Of a stretch of 18,868 nucleotides of DNA, positions 8,047 to 15,768 are shown one piece after another. The translations under genes were made by a program, and so were the position numbers. Each line of letters opens with the position of its first letter. Position 1 is the first letter of the stretch. The notes beneath the pieces were generated by a model, which was not told the origin of the DNA, ran no database searches, and was given only the letters and a program-made list of their open reading frames with translations. The DNA comes from Thermoleophilia bacterium (GTDB taxonomy: Bacteria; Actinomycetota; Thermoleophilia; Miltoncostaeales; Miltoncostaeaceae): NCBI GenBank assembly GCA_017882555.1, contig JADGPH010000039.1:1-18868 (forward strand), read 5' to 3'.

Positions 8047-8661
8047 ATGCCCAGCATTGACCACAATGACCCGTTTGCAACCGTGACCAGCTTCTTTAGC
8101 TCAGGCCTGTGGAGCGCGATCAGCCTCGGTCTCGAGGTCTTTGCGGTCCTGCTGTGGCTCTCGCTGGTCTGGTGGACCTATCAGGACGTCCGCCGTCGGT
8201 CCGAGAACGCATCGGTCATCACCGTCGCGGTGGTCCTGGGGATCGTGCTGCCGTTTCTGGGCCCGATCATCTACCTGATCATTCGTCCTCCGGAGCTGCT
8301 GGACGAGGCGCGTGAGCGGGAATTGGAATTGGTCGCTCTGGAGCGGCGCCTGCATGAGCTGGGTGACGACGAGGGTCGACAGATGGTCGAGCGGATGATT
8401 GCTCGCGATGCTGGCGGCTTCGGTGGCGACATCGACGCCCGCGACCTATTGCGGCAAGCCGGGGCGGTCACGCGGGATGATCTGAGCGAGCTCGAATCGC
8501 GCCTGACCGAGTTGGAGTTTCGCCTGCGGGTGACCGATCGGATCAACCGCGAAGGCAATGCGCCCGCCAGACCGCTCGATTCGCCCGGCGATAGCGAGCA
8601 GACGCGGGCCATCCGCCAGACGAGGATCGACACACCCAGCGAATCCGGAGGACTCGATTGA
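8047..8661 (+). CDS. Membrane protein with two N-terminal helices and a charged cytoplasmic tail, unknown function
   Basis: I do not recognise a named gene. The 204-residue product has two hydrophobic segments, about residues 23-45 (rich in Leu/Trp) and 56-79, separated by a basic loop (DVRRRSENAS). The arrangement, ending in FLGPIIYLIIRPPE, resembles the short membrane module found at the N-terminus of phospholipase D-like nucleases (PLDc_N type), here without any catalytic domain. The rest is strongly charged, with likely coiled-coil stretches at about 85-106 and 143-166, and a disordered end. It could be a membrane anchor or scaffold. The start ATG is preceded only by a weak purine stretch (GAGTGAG). 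Its stop overlaps the ndk start by four bases (TTGA), so it is coupled to ndk. Confidence 0.8.
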   Translation: MPSIDHNDPFATVTSFFSSGLWSAISLGLEVFAVLLWLSLVWWTYQDVRRRSENASVITVAVVLGIVLPFLGPIIYLIIRPPELLDEARERELELVALERRLHELGDDEGRQMVERMIARDAGGFGGDIDARDLLRQAGAVTRDDLSELESRLTELEFRLRVTDRINREGNAPARPLDSPGDSEQTRAIRQTRIDTPSESGGLD

Positions 8662-9065
8662 GTGAGCGCTCATTTGTCATGATCAAGCCCGATGGGGTCG
8701 CCGGTGGGCTGACCGGCGAGATCATTTCCCGTATTGAGCGCCGCGGCCTTGAGGTGGTCGGCCTCAAGAAGCTCAGCGTGTCGCGGGAGGCGGCCGAAGC
8801 CCATTATGCCGAGCATAGCGACAAGCCGTTTTTTGGTGAGCTGGTTGACTTCATTACCTCGGGACCGGTCGTGATGATGGCCGTCGATGGCCGGGGAGCG
8901 ATTGGGGCGCTGCGGACGATGATGGGCGCCACCAACCCGTTGAATGCGGCGCCGGGAACCGTCCGCGGCGACTTCGCATTGGATGTTGGCCAGAACATCA
9001 TCCACGGGTCTGACGGTGAGGAATCCGCGGCGCGGGAGCTGGCGCTGCACTTTTCTGAGCTGTGA
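8658..9065 (+). CDS. ndk: Nucleoside diphosphate kinase
   Basis: NDK moves the terminal phosphate from ATP to other nucleoside diphosphates and so balances (d)NTP pools. The 135-residue product begins with SERSFVMIKPDGV and carries the active-site histidine H116 in NIIHGSD, the position expected for the family. The MGATNPLNAAPGTVRGDFA segment is also diagnostic. The start is TTG at 8658, six bases after GGAGG (8647-8651) and overlapping the previous stop as TTGA. The nearby GTG at 8662 is out of frame. Its own stop overlaps the maf start by four bases (GTGA). Confidence 0.97.
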   Translation: MSERSFVMIKPDGVAGGLTGEIISRIERRGLEVVGLKKLSVSREAAEAHYAEHSDKPFFGELVDFITSGPVVMMAVDGRGAIGALRTMMGATNPLNAAPGTVRGDFALDVGQNIIHGSDGEESAARELALHFSEL

Positions 9066-9652
9066 TTGTACTGGCGTCGCGCTCGCCGCAGCGGCGGGCG
9101 ATGCTCGCCCAGTTGGGACTGGAGTTCCGCGTCGTTGCGGCAGTCTTTGAGGAACGCACTACCGGGGCGGATTCCGCGCAGGTTGTGGTGGCGAATGCTC
9201 TCGGCAAGGCGCGTGAGGTCGCGGCGCGATCCGGCGTCCCGGCCGATGGGGCCGTCCTGGGGGCCGATACCGAGGTGGTGCTCGACGGGGCCGTCCTCGG
9301 GAAGCCGGCGGACGTATCGGCGGCTCGGGCCATGCTCACTGCGCTGGCCGGGCGCACCCATGAGGTCATCACCGGCGTCGCCGTGATTACCGACCTCGCT
9401 GAACGTACCGGGTATGAGACGACGGTGGTCGAAATGCGCCCACTCGGTGGCGCGGAGATCGAGTGGTACTTGGGTACAGGAGAGTGGCGTGATCGCGCCG
9501 GCGCCTACGGCATCCAAGGTGCCGGGGCGGCGCTGTTTTCTCGCATCGAGGGCGACCCGTCGAATGTCGTCGGATTACCGATGGCCCGGGTCGCGCAATT
9601 GCTCGCCGGCGGCGGGCTCTGGCCCCCCCGCGCTGACCCAACCGAGCGCTAA
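9062..9652 (+). CDS. maf: Maf-type nucleotide pyrophosphatase
   Basis: Maf proteins hydrolyse non-canonical or modified nucleoside triphosphates to monophosphates and are linked to cell division in some bacteria. The 196-residue product shows the N-terminal MIVLASRSPQRRAML signature, the central GADTEVV with the catalytic aspartate at D69, and the C-terminal DRAGAYGIQGAG segment. The start GTG at 9062 overlaps the ndk stop (GTGA). Co-translation with ndk fits a shared role in nucleotide pool hygiene. Its last four bases overlap the end of the convergent gene on the other strand. The exact nucleotide preference cannot be told from the sequence. Confidence 0.95.
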   Translation: MIVLASRSPQRRAMLAQLGLEFRVVAAVFEERTTGADSAQVVVANALGKAREVAARSGVPADGAVLGADTEVVLDGAVLGKPADVSAARAMLTALAGRTHEVITGVAVITDLAERTGYETTVVEMRPLGGAEIEWYLGTGEWRDRAGAYGIQGAGAALFSRIEGDPSNVVGLPMARVAQLLAGGGLWPPRADPTER

Positions 9653-9867
9653 AACAGCGGTGGGTACCGCTCGAGCAGTTCCTTGTGCCGACGTGAGCGC
9701 TCTTCCGCCGCGAATTCGGCCGGATCATGGCCCTTGTCGCGCAGGCGCCGGAGTGTCTCAAGGATCTCGGTGCGGCGTTGCTCGCGGGCCCGGGCGTCCT
9801 GGTCGGCGCGACGCATGGCACGGCGGTACGAACTATTGTCATCAGCGAACAGCGGTGGCATACGCAT
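9649..9867 (-). CDS. Small charged protein bracketed by PPLF motifs, unknown function
   Basis: I do not recognise this gene. It encodes 72 residues from the ATG at 9867, or 70 residues (MPPLFADD...) from a second ATG at 9861. It is rich in Arg and Glu, and the middle (about residues 16-64) should be helical. PPLF occurs near the N-terminus and again as the last four residues, so the protein is bracketed by the same tetrapeptide. A GCTACCCT element on the minus strand (9871-9878) ends nine bases before the second ATG, which suggests a leaderless start there; no Shine-Dalgarno sequence is near. It converges on maf with a four-base tail overlap and shares its upstream region with mreB. A cytoplasmic binding or regulatory role is conceivable, but nothing indicates which. 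Confidence 0.65.
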   Translation of the reverse strand: MRMPPLFADDNSSYRRAMRRADQDARAREQRRTEILETLRRLRDKGHDPAEFAAEERSRRHKELLERYPPLF

Positions 9868-9870
9868 CTC

Positions 9871-9878
9871 AGGGTAGC
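9871..9878 (-). promoter_or_regulatory. Putative -10 element for the small minus-strand gene
   Basis: The minus strand reads GCTACCCT here, matching GCTANNNT. It lies so close to the coding region that transcription would begin around the first or second ATG (9867 or 9861), giving a leaderless message. This supports the second ATG as the start. It is inferred from the pattern only. Confidence 0.35.
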
Positions 9879-9981
9879 GAACACCTGCGCGAGTGGCACG
9901 GGGACCTTTGTCTCGCTACCGTCACACGTGCACGACGTATTGCACGCTGGACTCATGCCTCTCGCGGCGGGCCGTCGCTCG

Positions 9982-9989
9982 GCTAGTAT
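9982..9989 (+). promoter_or_regulatory. Putative -10 element for the mreB operon
   Basis: GCTAGTAT ends 18 bases before the ATG at 10008. Transcription would start near 9996-9998, leaving a leader of about 10-12 bases for that ATG, or about 47 bases to the internal Shine-Dalgarno-like site's target codon at 10044. The 9879-9981 stretch upstream, shared with the minus-strand gene, shows no clear -35 hexamer (a TTGCAC at 9940-9945 is too far away). Inferred from pattern and position. Confidence 0.45.
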
Positions 9990-10007
9990 CCGCCGGCAAA
10001 AGCCCGC

Positions 10008-11087
10008 ATGCTGCAGGGTAGAACCACGGCAAGGAGCAGTCCGATCGGGTTCCTCGGATACCTGACCGGGTTTGGCGGCCGCGACATGGCCGTCGACCTC
10101 GGTACCGCAAATACGCTTGTCTACGTCCGTGGTCGCGGCATTGTCCTGTCGGAACCGTCGGTGGTCGCCATCGACCAGCGCACCAACGAGGTGCACGCGG
10201 TCGGCATCGAAGCCAAGCGCATGCTTGGGCGGACACCGGGCAACATCACGGCAATCCGGCCGCTCAAGGACGGCGTGATCGCCGATTTTGACGTGACCGA
10301 ACAGATGTTGCGGCACTTCATCCAGAAGGTGCACCAGAACCGTTGGGCGCACCCTCGGGTGGTGGTGTGTGTGCCGTCCGGGGTCACCGGGGTGGAAAAA
10401 CGCGCCGTGGAAGAAGCCACCCTGTCGGCGGGCGCCCGCCAGGCGTACTTGATCGAGGAGCCGATGGCGGCGGCGATCGGGGCCGGCTTGCCGGTCGCCG
10501 AACCGACCGGAAACATGGTGGTCGATATCGGCGGCGGAACGACCGAGGTCGCGGTGATCTCGCTCGGCGGAATCGTCGTTGCACAGTCGATTCGCGTTGG
10601 GGGGGACGAGATGGACGAGGCGATCATCAACTGGGTCAAGCGTGAGTACAAGCTGATGATCGGCAGCCAGACCTCCGAAGAGGTCAAGCTCGAGATCGGC
10701 TCGGCCTATCCGCTGCGCGAAGAGGTGCAGGCCGAGATCCGCGGACGCGACATGATCACCGGGCTTCCGAAGACCGTCGTGCTGTCCTCGGAAGAGGTGC
10801 GCGAGGCCATGGAGGAGCCGGTGAGCCAGATCGTAGACGCGGTCAAGAGCACGCTGGACAAGACGCCGCCGGAGTTGGCGTCGGACATCATGGATCGCGG
10901 CATCATGCTGGCCGGCGGCGGCGCACTGCTCCAGGGTCTCGATGAGCGTCTTCGTCAGGAAACCGAGATGCCGATTCATGTGGCCGAGTCGCCGCTGACC
11001 TGCGTTGCCGTTGGATCGGGGCGATCATTGGAAGAGTTTGAAGTGATGCGTCGATCCAGTAAGGGGCGTTCGCGCCGCCGCTACTGA
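10008..11087 (+). CDS. mreB: Rod shape-determining actin homologue MreB
   Basis: MreB polymerises on the inner membrane face and guides lateral wall synthesis together with MreC, MreD, RodA and PBP2. The 359-residue frame shows the actin-fold signatures: phosphate-1 loop DLGTANT (30-36), phosphate-2 DIGGGTTEVAVISLGG, and the adenosine motif LAGGGALLQGL. The C-terminus is basic (GRSRRRY). The only ATG upstream of the conserved region is at 10008; it adds about 12 residues over typical MreB, which usually begins just before the segment equivalent to GFLGYL. It lacks a Shine-Dalgarno sequence. A good AAGGAG lies inside the frame at 10031-10036, seven bases before an ATC codon at 10044, so the true start is uncertain. 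It heads the shape operon, with mreC 28 bases downstream. Confidence 0.95.
   Translation: MLQGRTTARSSPIGFLGYLTGFGGRDMAVDLGTANTLVYVRGRGIVLSEPSVVAIDQRTNEVHAVGIEAKRMLGRTPGNITAIRPLKDGVIADFDVTEQMLRHFIQKVHQNRWAHPRVVVCVPSGVTGVEKRAVEEATLSAGARQAYLIEEPMAAAIGAGLPVAEPTGNMVVDIGGGTTEVAVISLGGIVVAQSIRVGGDEMDEAIINWVKREYKLMIGSQTSEEVKLEIGSAYPLREEVQAEIRGRDMITGLPKTVVLSSEEVREAMEEPVSQIVDAVKSTLDKTPPELASDIMDRGIMLAGGGALLQGLDERLRQETEMPIHVAESPLTCVAVGSGRSLEEFEVMRRSSKGRSRRRY
10031..10036 (+). promoter_or_regulatory. Shine-Dalgarno-like AAGGAG inside the annotated mreB 5' end
   Basis: AAGGAG is followed after seven bases by the in-frame codon ATC (10044-10046), which encodes the residue before GFLGYLTGFGGRDMAVDLG. Family alignment by memory places the usual MreB start at about this point. 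Either this is a chance match inside codons for ARSS, or translation starts at a rare AUC codon. It decides the mreB start, so it is listed separately. Confidence 0.35.
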
Positions 11088-11115
11088 GCCGGCGCGTGCG
11101 ACGACGCCGGCTTCG

Positions 11116-12027
11116 GTGAGCAATCAGGGCAACAGTCCGCTGGCGCAGCGACGCGCGATGGCCCGTCGCGTGATCATCGGCGTGCTCGTACTCGTGTGCG
11201 TGATCTCGATCACGGTCTACGGTCGCGAAACCAATAGCGGCGCCCTCCACAGACTCCAAGACGGTGCCGGAACCGTGGTGACGCCCATTCAAGATGGCGT
11301 CAGTCGTGCGGTGCAGCCCGTGCGCAACGCCTGGGGGTGGCTGTCGGGATTGGTCAGTGCACGCGACCGGGCCGCGCATCTTGCCCAGGAGAACCAACTC
11401 TTACGCGGCGAATTGGTCCAGCTGCAATTCAACGCCGAGGAGGGGCCGCGGATCGCCAAAGTCGCCGGCCTTGGGAATGAATGGCGTGCGGACTACAGCC
11501 AGGTTCCGGCCACGATCATCGGCCGCTCACCATCACCGTGGTACGCCCAAGCCCGAATCGACAAGGGTACAAACGATGGCGTGGTCGTGAACTCACCGGT
11601 GCTCGCGGCAGGGGACGTCGGAGCGGGTCTGGTCGGCGTGATCACCCAGGCGGGCCCGATCAGTTCGGTGGTCAGCTTCATCTCGGACCCGCAGACGAGC
11701 GTCGGGGTGACGATCGTCGGCGCCAGCGGCGCGATCGGGCTGCTGCAGCCGACGGCACCGGGCGCCTTCCAGATCACGGGCATTCCGGTCACCTACCCTG
11801 TCGCCACCGGGGACCCGGTCGTCACCGCAGGCTTCTCGCAGGCGGGCTTGCAGTCGATTTACCCACGCGGGATCGAGATCGGTGTGGTGCAAGGGGTTGG
11901 GCATCGCGCGGTCGATGTCCAACAGACCGTCCAGCTGGTTCCCTTCGTGAACACCGACTCCTTGGCGTACGTCGTCGTGCTGGCGCCCAAGAGCGCACTC
12001 GCCAAACAGCGGGCGGCGACACCATGA
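11116..12027 (+). CDS. mreC: Rod shape-determining protein MreC
   Basis: MreC is a membrane-anchored extracytoplasmic scaffold that activates PBP2/RodA. The 303-residue product has a short basic N-terminus, one transmembrane helix (about 17-35), an amphipathic coiled coil (about 80-108, with AQENQLLRGELVQLQF) that is typical of MreC dimers, and a beta-rich C-terminal region with RSPSPWYAQARIDKGTNDGV, GVITQAGP and YPRGIEIGVV. The start is the GTG at 11116; its Shine-Dalgarno sequence is weak, so it may rely on readthrough coupling from mreB. The stop overlaps the mreD ATG by four bases (ATGA). Confidence 0.95.
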   Translation: MSNQGNSPLAQRRAMARRVIIGVLVLVCVISITVYGRETNSGALHRLQDGAGTVVTPIQDGVSRAVQPVRNAWGWLSGLVSARDRAAHLAQENQLLRGELVQLQFNAEEGPRIAKVAGLGNEWRADYSQVPATIIGRSPSPWYAQARIDKGTNDGVVVNSPVLAAGDVGAGLVGVITQAGPISSVVSFISDPQTSVGVTIVGASGAIGLLQPTAPGAFQITGIPVTYPVATGDPVVTAGFSQAGLQSIYPRGIEIGVVQGVGHRAVDVQQTVQLVPFVNTDSLAYVVVLAPKSALAKQRAATP

Positions 12028-12614
12028 GTACGACACCGCCGATGATCATCTCGTCCGCGGGCGACTCCGCCTCCTCGGTCCGGTCGTTGTCGTGGCGTCC
12101 TCGGATGTGGGCGGTCGCGCTCATCGTGCTCGTGGCGGTGCTCCTGCAGGTCTCCCTGATGCCGTTCATCCGGGTTACCGACGGTATCCCCGATACCGTG
12201 GTGTGTGTGATTGTCGCGGTCGGCCTGTTACGTGGCTCGGTCGTGGGGTCCGTGGCGGGTGCGGCGGCGGGAATGGCCGTCGAGCTCGCGGCTCCAGGTG
12301 GGACGCTGGGCGTGCTGGCGTTGTTGTACCTGGTGGTGGGATGGGCCAGTGGGCGCCTGTGCGGCCGCGATGAGGTCCGTGGTGTCCTGCCGCCGGTGAT
12401 CTTGTCCATTATCGCTGAGGTGTTTGTGCAACTTGGCGGGGCGTTTGTGCAGCTGATGTTCGCTCGTCCGGTGGACGTTGGTGACTTTGTGCGGACGGTG
12501 CTTGCCGCGGCAATCTTGACCGCGCTGATCGCGGTCCCGGCGGTGTCCATCGTCCGGCGAGTGCTCGGTGCACCGCGTGTCGTCGAGCCGTTTCTGATCA
12601 TGCGTGACGGATGA
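12024..12614 (+). CDS. mreD: Rod shape-determining membrane protein MreD
   Basis: MreD is an integral membrane partner of MreC in the elongasome. The 196-residue product has a polar N-terminus (about 1-26) and then five or six hydrophobic segments, including 30-46, 57-86 and 95-112, as expected of the family. Sequence conservation in MreD is low, so the call rests on size, topology and position between mreC and the PBP2 gene. The ATG at 12024 overlaps the mreC stop as ATGA; a longer in-frame extension upstream lies entirely inside mreC and is not credible. Its stop overlaps the PBP2 start in the same way. Confidence 0.9.
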   Translation: MSTTPPMIISSAGDSASSVRSLSWRPRMWAVALIVLVAVLLQVSLMPFIRVTDGIPDTVVCVIVAVGLLRGSVVGSVAGAAAGMAVELAAPGGTLGVLALLYLVVGWASGRLCGRDEVRGVLPPVILSIIAEVFVQLGGAFVQLMFARPVDVGDFVRTVLAAAILTALIAVPAVSIVRRVLGAPRVVEPFLIMRDG

Positions 12615-14608
12615 GCTCGCGCCTGGTCTCACCGGCGGGCGGGTCGCCAGGCGGCCCCGGGCGCCGTCGCCAGCGTCCGCTGAATCCACAGACGGCATTT
12701 CGCATTGCCGTCATCGGAGGCATCACCCTCGCCGCGATTGGCATCCTGGTGATTCGACTGTGGTTCATGCAGGTCATCGACGCCAAGGGATACGCCCAGG
12801 CTGCGGCGGCCAACAGCGTGCGTACGCTGATCGTGCCGGCTCCCCGCGGGCTGATCACCGACCGATCCGGCAAGACCGTGATCGCCAACAACCAGCCCAG
12901 CGTGAACGTCGTCGCGTTCCCGCTCGAGGTGCAGGGGGCCCAGCGTGCCAACGAAATGGCGATGTTGGCGCCGATCCTGCACACCGGATCCGCGCACCTG
13001 ATGGCCGAGATGGCCCATGGTCAGGTGGCGTCGCCCTATGAACCGGTGGTACTCGCCGAGAACGTCACATCGGTCGTGCGCGCTGCGATCTCGGAGCGCA
13101 TCCGCCAGTTCCCCGCGGTACAGCTGCAAAACGCATACGTGCGCAACTACCCCTTGGACTCATTCGCCGCGCACATTCTGGGGTATACCGGCACGATCAC
13201 CGCACAGGAATATCCGAGCTACACGGCAAAGGGCTATCTCGGCAACGAACAGGTTGGCCAGGCGGGGCTGGAGGCCCAATACGAGCAGTATCTGCGCGGA
13301 GTCCCGGGCCAGACCGAGGTCGAGGTCGACGCCTCCGGAAACCCCGTGGGGTCGGGACCGCTCTCTTCAACCCCGCCGAGCCAGGGCGACAACCTGCAAT
13401 TGTCGATCGACATGGCGACTCAGCGGGCGCTCGAGAACCAGCTGCGCCAGCACGTGGCCGGCTCCGGAACGGCCACCGGCGCCGCAGGTGTGGCCATCGA
13501 CCCGAGCACCGGGCAGATCCTGGCGATGGCGTCGTATCCGACGTTCAAGCCCGATGCGTTCGTTCAGCACAACACCGCCAACAACAGGCTGATTGCCGGC
13601 TATCTCGCCAGTTCCCGCTCGCCGCTCGACAACCGGGCAAACCAGGGCCGTTACCCGCCGGGATCGACCTTCAAGGCCGTGACGGCGATCAGTGCCCTGC
13701 AATTGGGCATCCTGAGCGCGACCGAGATCATCGACGGCCCGCCCCAGGTCACGCTTTACAAGACGGTGTTCCCGAACTTTGAACGGCAGGACAACGGCTT
13801 TATCAGGTTGCCGACCGCGCTGATGGTGTCCTCTGACACATACTTCTACCAAGTCGGTGCCCGGTTTTGGAAGCTGTATACAAACGCGACCGGACCCGCC
13901 AACGACCCCAACACCGGACTCGAGCAGCAGCAGTGGGCCAAGAAGTTCGGCTTTGCCGCGCCGACCGGGATCGACCTCCCGGGAGAGGACCCGGGTCGTG
14001 TGCCGACGCCCGCCTGGAAGAAGGCGTACTTCTCGCAGGTCGACCCCACTCAAGAGACGTGGCTCCCCGGCGACAACATCAATATGGCGGTGGGGCAGGG
14101 GAATCTGCTCGTGACGCCGCTGCAAATGGCGGTCGCGTACTCGGCGATCGCCAACGGTGGCAGCATGGTGACCCCGACGCTGGGTATGGACCTGACCGAC
14201 CAGAGCGGCCAGGTGGTTCGCCAACTCTCCGACGTGACGCCCCCGCGCCCGCTCGGGCTGAGCCCGGCCGTCCTCGCCGTCGTGCGGGAGGGGTTGCGCC
14301 AGGTGGCTCAAGGCTCACTTGGTACCGCTGCAGGGGTCTTCAGCCCGGTCGCAGCCGCCGGTGGCCCGGTGGTTGCCGGTAAGACCGGTACCGCCCAGTC
14401 GGGCAACAAGGGGCAGGCCGACCATTCGTGGTTTATCGGGTTCGCCCCGTTCGACAACCCGAAGATCGTCGTCGCCATCATCATCGAACACGGCGGGGTC
14501 GGAGCGACCGCCGCCGCACCGGCGGTGTGTGCGACCATAGCGGCCTATGGGCCCACGAAGTTCAATCCCAATCTCTGCGGGCACCCGGCGCCGGTGAAGT
14601 CGAATTGA
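12611..14608 (+). CDS. mrdA: Penicillin-binding protein 2 (class B transpeptidase of lateral wall growth)
   Basis: PBP2 cross-links peptidoglycan outside the membrane as partner of the glycosyltransferase RodA. The 665-residue product has a short cytoplasmic tail rich in Gly/Pro/Arg, one transmembrane anchor (about 30-52), a pedestal domain with APRGLITDRSG, and the transpeptidase domain. The catalytic motifs are S352-TFK-K355 (in PGSTFKAV), SSD at 407-409 (in SSDTYFYQVG), and KTGTAQ at 591-596. The protein has only two cysteines, C640 and C656, both in the tail after the transpeptidase core. The ATG at 12611 overlaps mreD (ATGA), and the stop overlaps the TTG of rodA (TTGA). Beta-lactam sensitivity is expected from the family. 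Confidence 0.97.
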   Translation: MSSRLVSPAGGSPGGPGRRRQRPLNPQTAFRIAVIGGITLAAIGILVIRLWFMQVIDAKGYAQAAAANSVRTLIVPAPRGLITDRSGKTVIANNQPSVNVVAFPLEVQGAQRANEMAMLAPILHTGSAHLMAEMAHGQVASPYEPVVLAENVTSVVRAAISERIRQFPAVQLQNAYVRNYPLDSFAAHILGYTGTITAQEYPSYTAKGYLGNEQVGQAGLEAQYEQYLRGVPGQTEVEVDASGNPVGSGPLSSTPPSQGDNLQLSIDMATQRALENQLRQHVAGSGTATGAAGVAIDPSTGQILAMASYPTFKPDAFVQHNTANNRLIAGYLASSRSPLDNRANQGRYPPGSTFKAVTAISALQLGILSATEIIDGPPQVTLYKTVFPNFERQDNGFIRLPTALMVSSDTYFYQVGARFWKLYTNATGPANDPNTGLEQQQWAKKFGFAAPTGIDLPGEDPGRVPTPAWKKAYFSQVDPTQETWLPGDNINMAVGQGNLLVTPLQMAVAYSAIANGGSMVTPTLGMDLTDQSGQVVRQLSDVTPPRPLGLSPAVLAVVREGLRQVAQGSLGTAAGVFSPVAAAGGPVVAGKTGTAQSGNKGQADHSWFIGFAPFDNPKIVVAIIIEHGGVGATAAAPAVCATIAAYGPTKFNPNLCGHPAPVKSN

Positions 14609-15768
14609 CAACGCTGACGACGACCCGCATGCAACGTGGTGCGCTGAGCGCGAGCCTGCGCAGCTTTCTGGTCGGGATGGACTGGGTGCTGATCGTGGTC
14701 GCTGCGGTGCTGCTGGGCTTGGGCGTGTTCATGATCAAGACGTCAACCGGGCATGACGTCCCGGGCAATTCCGGCTATTTCGAGTTTCGGCAGGTCCTGT
14801 TCCTGATCCCGGCGGCGGTCGCGTGCGTGGTTTTGGCGGCGTTCGACATTCGCCGCCTGCAGGCCTTCCCGCGGGTCCTTCTGGGCGGCCTGTTGGGCGC
14901 GCTCGGGGTCGTGTTTGCGATCGGTATCACCGTGCGGGGTGCCAACGCGTGGATCAGCGTCGGTCCATTTCAGCTGCAGCCCTCGGAATTCGGGAAGGTC
15001 GCCCTCGTCGTGATCCTCGCCGCGATTGCGGCCGAGCGCTCGTCCGACATTCGGAGGTGGCGTACGACCCTGGTGCTCATCGCGGTGGCCACGGGGCCCG
15101 CGCTGTTGATCTTCCTTGAGCCCGACCTTGGCATGGCGCTTGTCTATATGGCGATCTTGGTGGGCGCACTGTTTATCGCCGGCACGCCCTGGAAGCATTT
15201 TGCGATCGGTGGATGCGTCGTCTCGATGGCCATCATGTTGGCGTTTGTCGTGCTCCCGGGCGTCGGTATTCACGTTGTCAAGGGCTACCAGGTCCAGCGC
15301 CTGACCGCGTTCCTGCATGGCGGGAACTCCAGCACGGCCGGGTATCAGCTTTCCCAGAGCAAGACCGCGATCGGGTCGGGCGGCGCGCTCGGAAAGGGAG
15401 TCAGCGGCGCGACCCAAACGGTTTACAACTTCCTTCCCGAAGATCACACCGACTTCATCTTCGCGGTGGTGGGCGAGGTCTTTGGGTTTGTGGGCGCCGC
15501 GAGCGTCGTGGGGCTGTTCGGCATCTTGATGTGGCGGGCGCTGCGGATCACGGCGCAGGCGGCAACCCAATTCGAGCAAATCGTCGCCGCCGGGATCTGT
15601 GCGATGTTTGCCTTTGAGATCGTCGTGAACATCGGTATGAATGTCGGACTGATGCCCATTACCGGAATCCCGTTGCCGTTTGTCAGCTACGGCGGCAGCC
15701 ACATCGTGGCCGACCTCGCCGCCGTCGGCGTGCTGCTGTCGATCCATCGTCGGCGGGAGGCGATCTAG
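14605..15768 (+). CDS. rodA: RodA, SEDS-family peptidoglycan glycosyltransferase
   Basis: RodA polymerises lipid II into glycan strands during elongation. The 387-residue product is highly hydrophobic, with about ten membrane segments. It shows the SEDS hallmarks GANAWISVGPFQLQPSEFGK, EPDLGMALVYM, the loop segment FLPEDHTDFIFAVVGE with the conserved aspartate (D283) implicated in polymerisation, and the final PLPFVSYGGSHIVADL. The chosen start is TTG at 14605 in a TTGA overlap with the PBP2 stop, with a modest GGTGAAG upstream. The ATG at 14629 is an alternative that would remove eight residues. Its stop shares one base with the start of the next gene. Confidence 0.96.
   Translation: MTTLTTTRMQRGALSASLRSFLVGMDWVLIVVAAVLLGLGVFMIKTSTGHDVPGNSGYFEFRQVLFLIPAAVACVVLAAFDIRRLQAFPRVLLGGLLGALGVVFAIGITVRGANAWISVGPFQLQPSEFGKVALVVILAAIAAERSSDIRRWRTTLVLIAVATGPALLIFLEPDLGMALVYMAILVGALFIAGTPWKHFAIGGCVVSMAIMLAFVVLPGVGIHVVKGYQVQRLTAFLHGGNSSTAGYQLSQSKTAIGSGGALGKGVSGATQTVYNFLPEDHTDFIFAVVGEVFGFVGAASVVGLFGILMWRALRITAQAATQFEQIVAAGICAMFAFEIVVNIGMNVGLMPITGIPLPFVSYGGSHIVADLAAVGVLLSIHRRREAI

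Noticed and set aside
6272..8080. 602-residue open frame on the minus strand opposite folC and its flanks
   Set aside because: Antisense to conserved FolC and the ValRS end, no family similarity seen; a high-GC shadow frame.
9387..10979. 530-residue open frame on the minus strand across maf, the divergent gap and mreB
   Set aside because: It runs through two conserved genes and an obvious promoter region, with shadow-type composition. Only the separate short frame at 9649-9867 is a credible minus-strand gene here.
11481..12023. Long N-terminal extension of MreD
   Set aside because: It lies completely inside mreC in another frame and has no membrane-protein character; the ATGA overlap at 12024 is the natural start.
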